The position numbers were made by a program, and so were the translations under genes. The notes under the pieces were generated by a model. That model was given only the letters and a program-made list of their open reading frames with translations. It searched no databases and was not told where the DNA came from. Below are positions 12,701 to 23,462 of a stretch of 49,494 nt of DNA, piece by piece. Every line of letters starts with the position of its first letter. Position 1 is the stretch's first letter. This DNA is from Haplosporangium gracile (lineage: Eukaryota; Mortierellomycota; Mortierellomycetes; Mortierellales; Mortierellaceae): the NCBI GenBank assembly GCA_015499985.1, contig JAAAUF010000005.1:87048-136541 (forward strand), read 5' to 3'.

Positions 12701-13553
12701 GTACGATATTGCGAATCGATTGGAGGATCTGGAGGAGATGTCATGGAGGAGTCTTTGGGAATTGAGGATCCTGAAGCAATACTATGAGATGCAAATGGGG
12801 CGACGACTCTTGGAAACGCAAGATCGTCGAGGTGGTGGTGATCTCGCACAGCGAACGGCTGGACCGAGCAGTGATGGCGGTAGAGACAACGGGATCCGGA
12901 TGATTGAGGATGATGGAAGCCAGACATTGGTCAAGGTCAGCCGGATCACGGAGCTGTACTCTGAGGTGACGAAGCGAGTGGATCAGGCGATGATGGCGCC
13001 TGTTGAGGTCGAAGGTACGCTCTCCATGGAGCAGGAGGAGGAGGAGGAGGATGGCGATGATTTGTGGAAGACGACGCGTGGCAAGGCGCGTCATTACTTT
13101 GCCAATGGGACATTTCCTTCTTTTACTGAGAGTGGAACCCGCGGTGGTGGTGTTGGTCGCAAGAAAAGCGAGTCAGGAGCCCGGCCGTATTTGAGGGGCT
13201 ACCGGCTGCAACAGCAGCAGCAACAGCAGGAGGAAGAAGAAGAGGAGGAAGAAGCGGAAGAGGAGGGTAACAGTAAAAAAAAGGCGACCAAGACAGATTG
13301 GTTCAAGGTGTGGCTCGAGCTGAACAGGATTCCTGGACCGGATCAGATCCGATCGTTGAAGCGAGCCCTGGAGAGCACGGTCGACCAGTGGCGGCCCCTT
13401 TTGCACCAAAGAGGAGGAGAAGCTGGCCAGGGCAGTAGCAGTGCAGGTGTCAGGGGTAGGACTGAGGGTGAGATGAATGACCTGCTTGCACAGGTGTTCT
13501 CGCTGGCATATCCAAAGGTCAGTCTGAAGGTGCTTGAGTACCTTCTTGACTAG
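6720..13553 (+). CDS. APC1: Anaphase-promoting complex subunit 1 (APC1), five exons
   Basis: Exons: 6720-7873, 7977-9103, 9213-9688, 9783-11319 and 11407-13553, giving 2146 residues (human APC1 is about 1944). APC1 is the largest scaffold of the APC/C ubiquitin ligase, joining the platform to the TPR lobe. The N-terminus has the family's EYIPFG motif at residues 8-13 and a WD40-like region (CRQQALVVVLKDTVRVY, LPFAVHKIWALDLGL). Residues around 1080-1560 form the proteasome/cyclosome repeats, visible as repeated GxxLALGLTGHL and LLLGLSCAYIGTM blocks. Near residue 2032 there is a Gln run followed by a Glu run, absent from typical APC1, just before a conserved-looking C-terminal helical segment. 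The frame is open upstream to 6567, so a 51-residue N-terminal extension is possible, but the strong start context and alignment with the family favour 6720. The fourth intron (11320-11406) is 87 nt with no in-frame stop. Confidence 0.95.
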
Positions 13554-14142
13554 GAAGTGAATGGACGAAGAATGAAGTCTAATATTGCACGTGATCAGAA
13601 TGTCCACCCGTTTCACCTCTCCACTCTGCTGCAGCCACGCATCATCATTTGTCTGTTCTTTGTTGTCCGTTGCAGTAACGAGAAGCAAAAAGAGAGCTCC
13701 CTCTCTACTCTTGGCAGTCAACTTCATTGTTATCGTCCTTTGTTATAGTGCATACTCTACCCCACCCTGTATCCGTCTCTTTGCAACAGCAGACTGTTGT
13801 CACTTTCTCTCCCGCTTTGTAACTTTGGTTCTTGAGCAGCTGTTGTTTCGCTATCTTTCGTGTTTAACCTTCCTTCTCTTGATTTTTCCTTTCTTTTGAC
13901 TTTTCTAGCTCTTCCTTTTTATCCTTCATTCCTTTGTTTGTTTCTACTCATCTCTTCCATTCTTTCTTCCATCCTCCCTTCCTCCCTTCCTCCTCATTCT
14001 TTCATTCCCTTCCATAATTCATTCATTTCCATTCACTCTTTACACACTCTCTTCTTTGCTCCTCTCTATCCTACCTCCCCTCCACTCCACCATTCTATTC
14101 AACAGAGAGGACTCTCTTCCCCTCTTCCCTCTTTCCCGCTAA
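13554..14142 (+). promoter_or_regulatory. intergenic region and leader upstream of NEO1
   Basis: This 589-base spacer separates two tandem plus-strand genes. It begins with the APC1 3' flank. A CACGTG lies at 13588-13593 within GCACGTGATC. From about 13850 to 14140 the strand is almost pure C/T, a pyrimidine-rich leader common before fungal start codons. No coding sequence or RNA gene is recognisable. Confidence 0.5.
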
Positions 14143-17100
14143 ATGTCAAAGGACAAAGAATCCTTTGCGCTCAACCCCTTACCTCCCAACAGCCACACCA
14201 TCGCCCTCAACAGGGACGGATCACGCTCAGCCTCATCCTCATCTATCACAGCAACTGGAGCCAACAACAGCAGAACAAGTCCTCGCCCACGCTCGCCCCC
14301 TTCTTCCTCTTCTGCAACAACAACCGCCGCCCCGCAGCAGTACTCATATTACCCTAAGCAACTCGCTTTTGCATCGCCCGCCTCTCAACAACAACACGAC
14401 ACGGACGGCTCACCTGGAACCTTTGGTCAAGGCTTCTCTCCTTCCTCTCCTACTTCTACTTCCATCCCTCTTCACCACCAACAACAACAATCACCTGCAG
14501 CGGGCTCATCAGGCATGGCATTAGGACTTGTCGGAAGTAGCAATAGCAACAATAACAATCAGGGCGGAGGTCATGGATATCGGCATCATTCCAAGTATCG
14601 CTACTCGGACGACGAGGACGAGGACGAGGAACCTTTGTTGCTTCATAGCAGCACTTCATTTACTGGAAGCTCAAGTTCTGGGGCCACCCGTGGTAACAAC
14701 CACAACAACAATGGTGCAGCACAGGTAATAACTTCATGCTCTTTTATTAACTACACCACTCCCCAACTGCCAAACAATAACAAGTTTTTTTTTCATAAGC
14801 GACGAAAAGCGAGAGACGGGATTCATTTGTTAATGGCAAATAACACAAAGCAGCAAAAAGTGAACAAAGGACAATAAGAGTCGAACCAGAGACACAGGGA
14901 TAAAAGCGGCAAGGAAGGGGGTTTTCTCTATCGTCGTTTCTTTCTTTCTTGTTATGAGCGTCGTCTGTTTAGTGATTACTTGTAGGAGCTTGTTGTTGCT
15001 GTTCCTCACCCACCAGAAGCGCGCGGTGTGTATTCCGATCGCAACTGTCATGTATACTGACAGATTGAAAAACAGGACAGGCACGACAGGACAGGACACT
15101 TATGTGAATCATACTCCCCTGTTTATTCCTCACAGTTCTCATTCATCCTTGACGATCGAGACATTCTCAACTTGCTTCGACAATGAATACTCTTGCTTTT
15201 TGTGTTGGCAAATCATGAAATGACCCACCTCATCCCCTTTTCTTCGCACTTTTTCCCGCCTTACACACTTCTGTCTTTCTTGAGCACCCCCCTTCGACAG
15301 CCGACACCCTGAGACGACACCACACGAACTGTTTTTGTGATAAGAACAGACGGCTAATATTTTTACCTGGCCACCCAACAACGCCTTTTTATATCATATT
15401 TTCGGGGACATTCCATAGAGTAAAGGACCCAGCAGGCAAAGGTTATCGGCCATCATGGACGAACTCAAACCCTCCAAAGACTCCAAGGCGGCAAAATCAC
15501 GGACGATCGACTTTCACGCATCAGGCAAGTTTCTCTCTTAGGGATCAGGTTCTGCTGGTTGATTCTTGTGTCTATTCAATATCATGTTCATCTCTTGTTG
15601 TTGTTGTTGTTGTTGTTGTTGTTACTGTGAGGTTGCTTGTGTTCACGCGTTTACCTTTTGATCTCTCGTTTTTTGTTCGATAGCCAAGGAAAAGAAGAGA
15701 TACCCTCCCAATGTCACCCGCAACACCAAATACAACATCTTCAGCTTCTTGCCCGTTGTTCTCTGGGAACAGGTAAGCTAGCTCGTCATAACGCATCACA
15801 TCCTTGCGCACAAGCTGAAAAGTAACACACCACCTACTCACATCACACGATCACATTCTTCGTCGTTGTTCCCTCATGGGATCTGTAGTTCAAGTTCTTT
15901 TTGAACCTGTACTTTTTGTTGGTCGCCTTGTCCCAGTTCGTGCCAGCCTTGAAGATTGGTACGTTTTTCCCGTGGACCGCGGAGTTGCAATGGCGTCATG
16001 GGATTCGAAAGAACACCTGGAAGAAAAAGCACATGCGTCAATTGGGAAACCAACAAGTAACTGCATGAATCTCACTTGCATTGGTCTGATTATCTTTTTT
16101 TCTTTTCTTTTACTCTGTTTAGGTTACATCGTGACCTATGTAGCACCATTGTGCTTTGTCTTGGCAGTGACGATAGGCAAGGAGGCTGTCGATGACATGA
16201 AGCGATATCGCAGGGATCAGGAAGCCAACTCTCAACGGTACCAGATGCTCACCCCTTCAGGATTAAAGATGGTCCCCTCGTCAAAGATCCGCGTTGGAGA
16301 TATGATAGTGATCAAGAAGAACCAGAACGTGCCCGCCGATATGGTTCTTCTGAGAACAACTGAGGAGTCTGGCGCTTGCTTCATCAGGACGGATCAACTC
16401 GACGGAGAGACAGACTGGAAATTGCGACTCGCAGTGCCGTCCTGCCAAGCTTTGCCTAGTGACGAGGCTCTGCTCGAACTCAACGCATCCATCTATGCCG
16501 ATTCGCCTCACAAGGACATTCACAGCTTCATTGGCAACTTTACCCGGGAAGGCGATGGGCCTGTAAGTGGCTTGATGGACGGTGACTACTTTGCACGGAA
16601 TCTCATTGTTCTGCCAAGGCGCGGCGTCTGACCAATTCATTACCTTGCTATTCAAATGTAGGGCCAACACATGGAGTCTTTGAGCGTAGACAACACATTA
16701 TGGACCAACACTGTTGTGGCTTCTGGAAATGCGATCGGATTTGTTATCTACACGGGTAGGGATACCCGCGCTGTGATGAACACCAACCATCCCAAGACAA
16801 AAATTGGACTTTTGGACTCTGAAGTCAACCGTCTCTCCAAGGTGCGTATTTTTTTTATCGCCATGAGGTTTCGGCTATGTCGGCGCATTCACCACTTTCA
16901 GCAGGAAACTAACTTTGCGTTTATTTACAATCGGTAGATTTTGTGTGCATTCACGCTTACGTTGTCGCTGTCGATGATTGCTCTCAATGGATTCGAGGGA
17001 CTATGGTACATTTACCTGTTCCGTTTCTTGATTTTGTTTTCGTCCATCATCCCAATTTCGCTTCGTGTCAACTTGGATATGGGCAAAACAGTCTACGGGT

Positions 17101-19725
17101 GGCAAATCATGAACGACAAAGAGATTCCCGGAACCATTGTCCGCACCAGCACCATTCCCGAAGAACTTGGCCGTATCGAGTACCTTTTGTCCGACAAGAC
17201 TGGAACCTTGACCAAAAACGGTAAGAGGAGAGAATTCATCGTCTTTTGTTTCTGTGCATAGAGCATATGCTATTTTTTTTTTGAGAAAGCGCGCTAATTT
17301 GTCATTTCAAACTTCATTCTATCACAGATATGGAACTGAAGAAGCTGCATATGGGAACAATGTCGTATAGTGTTGATACAATGGACGAGATTTCTACTCA
17401 TTTGGATACTGCCTACTCTCAACAATGTAAGTAATAATTCGGGGCTGAGGGTGGGTTTAATTGTGAGCGCCACATACGCTTCATACCTGGCACTGGAATC
17501 TAACGCCGCGGCTACCATCATTCGCCTACGTTTAGCGAGCGGATATAACAGGACGCGTGGAATTTCAACGGCACCGACACATATCGGAGGCAACAAGGCT
17601 CGTCGCGATATCTCGTCGCGTGTTCGGGATATCGTCCAGGCTTTGGCAGTCTGTCACAACGTTACACCTGTGACAGAGGACAATGGCAGTATCACCTATC
17701 AGGCCTCGTCCCCCGATGAGGTTGCGATTGTGCGCTGGACCGAGAGCGTGGGATTGACCCTTGTGTTTAGAGATATCAACAATATTCATGTGCGGAATGC
17801 TGGCGGTGAGATTTTCGAGTTTGAAGTGCTTCAGGTCTTTCCCTTCACTAGTGAGACCAAACGCATGGGAATTATTGTCCGTGACCTGACTTCGGGAGAG
17901 ATTACGTTCTACGAGAAGGGCGCCGATGTTGTGATGGCCAAGATTGTTCAGTACAACGATTGGCTGGAGGAGGAGTGTGGCAACATGGCTCGTGAGGGTC
18001 TGAGAACACTAGTAGTTGCTCGCAAGAGACTGTCTGAGGAGGTGTACCAGGAATTCGAGGCCAAGTATCATGTCGCCAAGACCAACATCACCGACCGCAC
18101 CAATGCTATGAACGCTGTTGTTAACCAGGTTTTGGAGCAGGATCTGGAGTTGTTGGGATTGACTGGTGTCGAAGACAAGTTGCAAGATGGCGTTAAGACG
18201 ACACTTGAGCTGCTGAGGAACGCTGGCCTGAAGATCTGGATGTTGACAGGAGACAAGATCGAGACCGCCACCTGTATCGCCATCTCGTCCAAACTCGTCG
18301 CCCGCAACCAGAGCATCCACCAAATCGCTAAACGTAAGTTGTTTTTGGCGATGATGGTGGCGAGCGAAAGGCTGTTTTCTTATAGTTGGCTAACATTATA
18401 CTCTACTCCAAAANNNNNNNNNNNNNNNNNNNNNNNNNNNNNNNNNNNNNNNNNNNNNNNNNNNNNNNNNNNNNNNNNNNNNNNNNNNNNNNNNNNNNNN
18501 NNNNNNNNNNNNNNNNNNNNNNNNNNNNNNNNNNNNNNNNNNNNNNNNNNNNNNNNNNNNNNNNNNNNNNNNNNNNNNNNNNNNNNNNNNNNNNNNNNNN
18601 NNNNNNNNNNNNNNNNNNNNNNNNNNNNNNNNNNNNNNNNNNNNNNNNNNNNNNNNNNNNNNNNNNNNNNNNNNNNNNNNNNNNNNNNNNNNNNNNNNNN
18701 NNNNNNNNNNNNNNNNNNNNNNNNNNNNNNNNNNNNNNNNNNNNNNNNNNNNNNNNNNNNNNNNNNNNNNNNNNNNNNNNNNNNNNNNNNTGCAGGCTTC
18801 CTTAGCAGCGGATTTCTCGGTGAACCAGTTCTCGTATCTGACAAAGCTGCTACTGTGGCACGGACGCAACTCGTACAAGCGGTCGGCCAAGCTGTCGCAG
18901 TTTGTGATCCATCGTGGACTGATCATCTCGATTATGCAGGCGGTCTTTTCGGCAATGTTTTACTTTGCGCCCATTGCACTGTACCAGGGCATGCTGATCG
19001 TTGGATACACGACCATTTACACCAATGCGCCCGTGTTCTCGTTGGTGCTGGATCAGGATGTTCCCGAGGACATTGCTCTGCTGTACCCTGAACTCTACCG
19101 AGACCTCACCAAGGGACGCTCTCTCTCCTACAAAACCTTTTTCAGCTGGCTTCTCATTAGTGTCTATCAAGGTACGCCTCTTGTGTTTATTTTGGTTGTT
19201 GTGATGAAAGGGGTAGGAATGTGTTCAATGGGAGCAAAAAACTAAAATGATTGTTTACTATCTTTTTTTTTTTATCTACTAGGTGGCGCGATAATGATCT
19301 TGTCGATTTGGCTGTTTGAGAATCAGTTTGTGAACATTGTATCGATCTCGTTCACGGCACTGGTATTGAACGAGTTGCTGATGGTCGCTCTGGAGATTAA
19401 CACGTGGCACCGGTTCATGATCCTATCCGAGATTGCGACTCTCTTCATCTATGTTGGTTCAATGGTCTTCCTCCCCACCTACTTTGGTAATTTTTTGCTT
19501 CTTTTTCTGGCATGTTGTTTTCGTCGTGAGTATGTTTGTGCATATATGGGACTGGAATGCTGACTGTGCCTTTGTTTTGAAATTGTAGATATGAACTTCA
19601 TTTTGACAAAGACGTTTGTGTGGAAGGTGGCTGTGATTACGATGGTGAGCAGTCTCCCATTGTATCTGATCAAGATGCTCCGGAGGAAGTTTGCACCACC
19701 CAGTTACTCCAAGCTCACAGGATAG
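14143..19725 (+). CDS. NEO1: Neo1/ATP9-type P4-ATPase (phospholipid flippase), internal assembly gap
   Basis: Visible exons: 14143-14724, 15419-15524, 15684-15772, 15889-15958, 16123-16562, 16662-16841, 16938-17220, 17328-17426, 17536-18333, then (after the gap) 18791-19171, 19283-19486 and 19589-19725. P4-ATPases move phospholipids to the cytosolic leaflet; Neo1/ATP9 members work in Golgi and endosomes without a Cdc50 partner. Signatures: [19 protein letters not shown] (TM1), [13 protein letters not shown] (actuator DGET), PISL at 528-531 in TM4, [10 protein letters not shown] with phosphorylated Asp575, [10 protein letters not shown] (Neo1-specific), [16 protein letters not shown], and [11 protein letters not shown]. 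After the gap come [25 protein letters not shown] and the last TMs. The gap removes about 100 residues including the expected GDGxNDxxM hinge. The first 194 residues are a Ser/Gln/Asn-rich cytosolic tail with a DDEDEDEE patch. Intron 2 uses a GC donor at 15525. Confidence 0.94.
15595..15621 (+). repeat. (TTG)9 microsatellite in a NEO1 intron
   Basis: Nine uninterrupted TTG units lie inside the GC-AG intron 15525-15683. It is a simple trinucleotide repeat, likely length-polymorphic. No function is implied. Confidence 0.9.
18414..18790. other. assembly gap (377 N)
   Basis: A run of 377 N falls inside the NEO1 P-domain. The upstream side is an intron that starts at 18334; the downstream side resumes in frame at QASLAADFS. 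By family length, about 100 codons are missing, which roughly fits the gap size together with the rest of the intron. The missing part is therefore an assembly matter, not a gene lesion. Confidence 0.98.
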
Positions 19726-20701
19726 ATCAGTGGCGTGCACATTACTATGACGACAACCGACCAAACAAGGAGATCAAAGCAGAATTCTCTTTTCAAAAAA
19801 AAAAAATAAAAAAAATACACACACTTTTGGCTTTCAGTGTATTGTTGCATGTGGTTCTTTTTACTAGGGTTGATTTGATGAGAAAGAAGTGATTGTGCGA
19901 GGTTGACAAAAGTGTGAGCATGTGAGAGAGAAAGTGACGCATGCGAATCCTTGACAGAGAGAGTCCTGGGGTAGAGATCATGCACTACGCGTTCGTGGGG
20001 TTTATCTTTTGTTTCTTTACTGTCAGGTAGGAGACACATACTCTAAGCGCCACTAACTGCTATGAGAGGAAAACTATGGTTTACCGCTACTCAGAGAGAC
20101 TAATCGCACACCGCTCGCGTGCCTGTAGGCCGAGTTATTGGCAAACGCGAAATATACGTTCCAGGTCTGAACGTGGACGCAAGTTATCGTCTTTAATGAA
20201 CAATTTAGGGTAATCGGACGTCCTGGTCGTGTCCAGGTCACGTGCAAACACGTCGTTTTCTTTCCTTTTTAAATTTAACATCGTGCTCGTATCCTGTCAG
20301 GTGTGACGAGACCCCCTACTCCTATTGAAAGAAGTAAACCCTCCCCCCCCCCTCCCATGTAGCCACCTAGTATCACAGTAGATGTATGAATGTGTGCGTA
20401 TTTTTTATGGGGATCGTACAAGTGTCTATGTGGAATAAGGCTAAAACAAAAAAGGACAGAAAGAACAAAGCAAAAGATGAAAGAAAAAATATCGCGTCAT
20501 CCGTTCCGCAACTAAGCAAGCTACAAAGCGAAGAAAACGAAGATGGTCATAGAAAAGGAAATAAGTCAAGGAAAAGAATGGAATGAGTATAAGGAGGGTT
20601 TTGTACATGAATTTGACAAATTTTGATATTAAAAAGCGAAATGAAAAACAGCGAGAAAAAGAAAAAAAAGTCTAATGAAAAAAAAGTCAAGGACTGAACG
20701 C
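19726..20701. other. convergent intergenic region between NEO1 and the Mme1-like gene
   Basis: This 976-base spacer holds two 3' ends. It contains A-rich runs just after the NEO1 stop (19795-19816), a ten-C run at 20343-20352, and a CACGTG at 20239-20244 (GCACGTGAC on the minus strand). The part nearest the carrier gene is A-rich (T-rich on the gene's own strand), as expected for a 3' flank. I see no coding sequence or structured RNA. Confidence 0.5.
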
Positions 20702-22520
20702 TCAGCTAGAAGCATAGGGGTAGTGACCGAAATGGCGCATGTTCTCCTGTAGGTGGATGGCCTGCTCATAGAACACAAACATAATGGCCGACTGCAACGA
20801 GGTCCAGAATACTCTAGGTCCAACGCCTCTGAAGAGTCCTCCGATCACTCCGTGATGCTTCAAGTTCCATTTGAGTCCATCCCAGATGCCCACGTAATAC
20901 TTTTGGTTCGATGCCGCCACAGCTCCCGTTGCTATTGACGTTGCCTGGAGTGACAGAAAGCAAATATACAGTGCGATTAGGTTCAATTGCTCAGTGATTC
21001 GCTTAGAGCTTGTACTGCCAAAGCAAAAAAAAAAAAAAAAAAATGACTGTCTCAAAAAACCGCAAAAGGTAAGATACTTACAGATGAGGTGGGCTTCTTG
21101 ACTTGGGTCTGCAAAAGGGTCTTCATGACATCCAGGGGGGTGGTCAAAAATCCAGCCAGACCACCAGCAACAGCACCGCAAGCAGTCTCGATATAAAGCG
21201 ACATTTGGCCGTCTGGACGGGCCTCCCATTTCCGTGCCTCGACCTTGAACTTTTCGTAAAAGGCAAACTGCAGCGCCGAAAAGGGAACATCACGCATCAA
21301 GGTGGCCCTGTAGCCCTGATACAAGGCTGCGACTCCGTCGTATTTGACAATCATCTGGAGCGCATGCCAGGTGTTCTTGTAGTTGTATCCACTAATGAAC
21401 GAAGGGTTGTTGTACCGTCCCTGAAGCTGCATCCTGGTCTTGAGGACCTCTGAAGGCACATAGATGAACGATGCAAAAAAGTCTCCAATAGAGCCTATTT
21501 GTCGTCAGTGGTCAGAATGTACATGGTCAGTGGTAAGGCTCCTTGGAATTGTTCTATATTTCGTCTCTACTGGACAGCGCAGTTCATTGAATCCTGACGA
21601 CATCATTACCTCCTGCCAAATGAGCCAGAGTGTCGGGGCATCCTGCTGCGGTCAAAGTGCGCTTGGTATATTCATAGGTTCCAAAGTAGAGAGTTGTTCC
21701 TGGCACTATTAAAGTTAAATAAACAAAAAAAGAAGGGTAAGCCATGAGATACAAATAATGTCTTCATTGACCAATTGACTAATTGATCAGTTGAACACGA
21801 AGAAGCGCAATTATCCTTACAGGAACCGGTCATGGCAGGCGCCAATCCACTGTAGAGTCCTCTGGAGACACCCTCCTCGCGCAGGATGGTGCTGTAGGCG
21901 TGGAACATGTTGTTGTACTTGGGAGGGTTGGCTGCGGGCTGCCCCTGCAATCTTGTCTTAACCGTGTCAACACTATTGGGCATTCAAAAATATACAAAAA
22001 AGGGAGAGGCACTCGATCAGTTCAAGAACAAAACAGCGCAGAGGAGGGAAGGGGAACAATGCGCAGGTACACAAACATTTGCAACCAAAACCATGCGAGC
22101 AGCTATGTGTAAGGGGATTTACAAAATAATAGGAAACAAAGGTAGATCAGAGTGTCGTTACCTGTGCATAATAAAGTCGGCGATGGTGCCTCCCATTCCT
22201 CCTGCTAACAAGACCTAGTAATAACAAGTAGGAAAGAAATGATTGGATTTCCAAAAGAGCCATGAAAGGGAAAGTAGGTCATCATTAAGTTATTCTGAAA
22301 CCAACACCCTAGTTTTCCGTGTGGGTCTCCAAGTTCATGGCGAAGAGAAGTACATCCTTACATCAAGGTATGGTGGCTCATGTTCTTCGGCAACAATGGG
22401 AGGGAGGGCACGCTTCAAGGCAGGGGAGGGGTTGAAGGATGATTGCAGCTGAGACATTGAGGCGGCAGTGGCGGTGGTGGTTGTGGCAGTGGGGGATGAG
22501 ATCCCGCCTTCGGAGGACAT
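20702..22520 (-). CDS. MME1: Mitochondrial carrier, Mme1/YMR166C-like, six exons
   Basis: Minus-strand exons: 22520-22362, 22214-22162, 21972-21821, 21705-21610, 21494-21082 and 20944-20702, giving 371 residues. It belongs to the SLC25 family: six transmembrane helices in three repeats in the inner mitochondrial membrane. The three signatures are [12 protein letters not shown] (Ser in place of the usual Pro), [14 protein letters not shown] and [13 protein letters not shown]. The phrases [32 protein letters not shown] and [16 protein letters not shown] closely resemble yeast YMR166C (Mme1), reported as a mitochondrial magnesium exporter, so a magnesium role is inferred from that. The first 53 residues are a Ser/Thr/Ala-rich extension. 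It is divergent from the Clr4-like gene. Confidence 0.92.
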
Positions 22521-23462
22521 TTGCGGATCTGATCCTTATTTTCTGGTTGCTTGTTGTGGGTTGTGTTTGTTGTTGGAGAGTAGGAGGGAAACAAAAAAAT
22601 AAGAAAAAGGATCGTTTATCGATGTATGAGTATCGGGTGAGAGGAGAGTGATGAGTGAAGGGAGGGAGAACAGAAGGGAAGAGAGAGGGAAGAGGGTATG
22701 AGGAGAAGCAAAGGGGAACGAGCAAGGAAGAAGGAGGAAAGCAAAAAAAGAAAAAAAAGAGGTGGGAAAATTGTCGGGCCAGTCGCTGTCTCTGCTCCGC
22801 GAGGTCTCTGTGTCCCTCTGTCCCTGGCCCGGACTGAATAAATAGGACTGGTTGATTGGCTCACAAGTCCGCGGTGGGCATTCCCTCACTGTGAGAATGA
22901 AAAATTCCTTTTTTGGGCCAATGACGTCACTCAGAGGCGCAGGGACTGTATGGCCTGGGCCGATATTGGACGTGCCGTCTCTACTTGTGGTTGCCTTTCT
23001 TTCTCTTTCTTTCTTTTCCCACAATAGCCAAAGTTAACGATGTTCAATCCAATCCAATTCGAACGCGCGTGAGACAGTGATCAGAAGAGACTGCGCGTTT
23101 TTTGTCTGCGCCCTGCCTAAGGAGTGATACCATGCCCCAAGGTTGATCATTAGTATTAAGGGGAGCAAACACCACTCGAGATTGGTGGCCAATTTTTGAA
23201 ACTCATTTTTTTCGTGTATCTCTGTCCTTCCTGTCCCTTTTGTCCCCTTTGTCCCACTCACACAGCGCTTTTGCCCTGTATCTACTTCTGTCTCTGTCTC
23301 TTACTCTTTTTCCTTTCAAGAACAACAACACATACACTCTTACACATTTCAAGCTTTTCCTCGTCACTCGCCCCACCTCGTTCATAATCACAGAGATCAA
23401 GCTTGCATTCGTCTCCTCTTGTGCCTCACCACCGCCAATTCGCGCCTTCACAAACAACACAC
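22521..23462. promoter_or_regulatory. divergent promoter between the Mme1-like and Clr4-like genes
   Basis: This 942-base region lies between two start codons pointing apart. It has long purine/pyrimidine-skewed leaders on both sides (about 22640-22780 and 23210-23400). Near its middle is a perfect CRE palindrome, TGACGTCA at 22922-22929, overlapping a CCAAT box at 22918-22922. No open frame in it resembles a known protein. Confidence 0.55.
22922..22929. promoter_or_regulatory. CRE palindrome TGACGTCA
   Basis: The eight-base palindrome is the consensus site of ATF/CREB bZIP factors. It is joined to a CCAAT box by one shared base. It sits about 400 bases upstream of the Mme1-like start codon and about 530 bases upstream of the Clr4-like one. 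Use in vivo is inferred. Confidence 0.5.

Noticed and set aside
15595..15621. Regular repeat considered as part of an array
   Set aside because: It is a plain TTG microsatellite without spacers; nothing in the window resembles a CRISPR array or satellite.
15876..16631. 251-residue continuous plus-strand frame in NEO1
   Set aside because: It reads through two introns; the true exons are recovered by splice signals and conservation.
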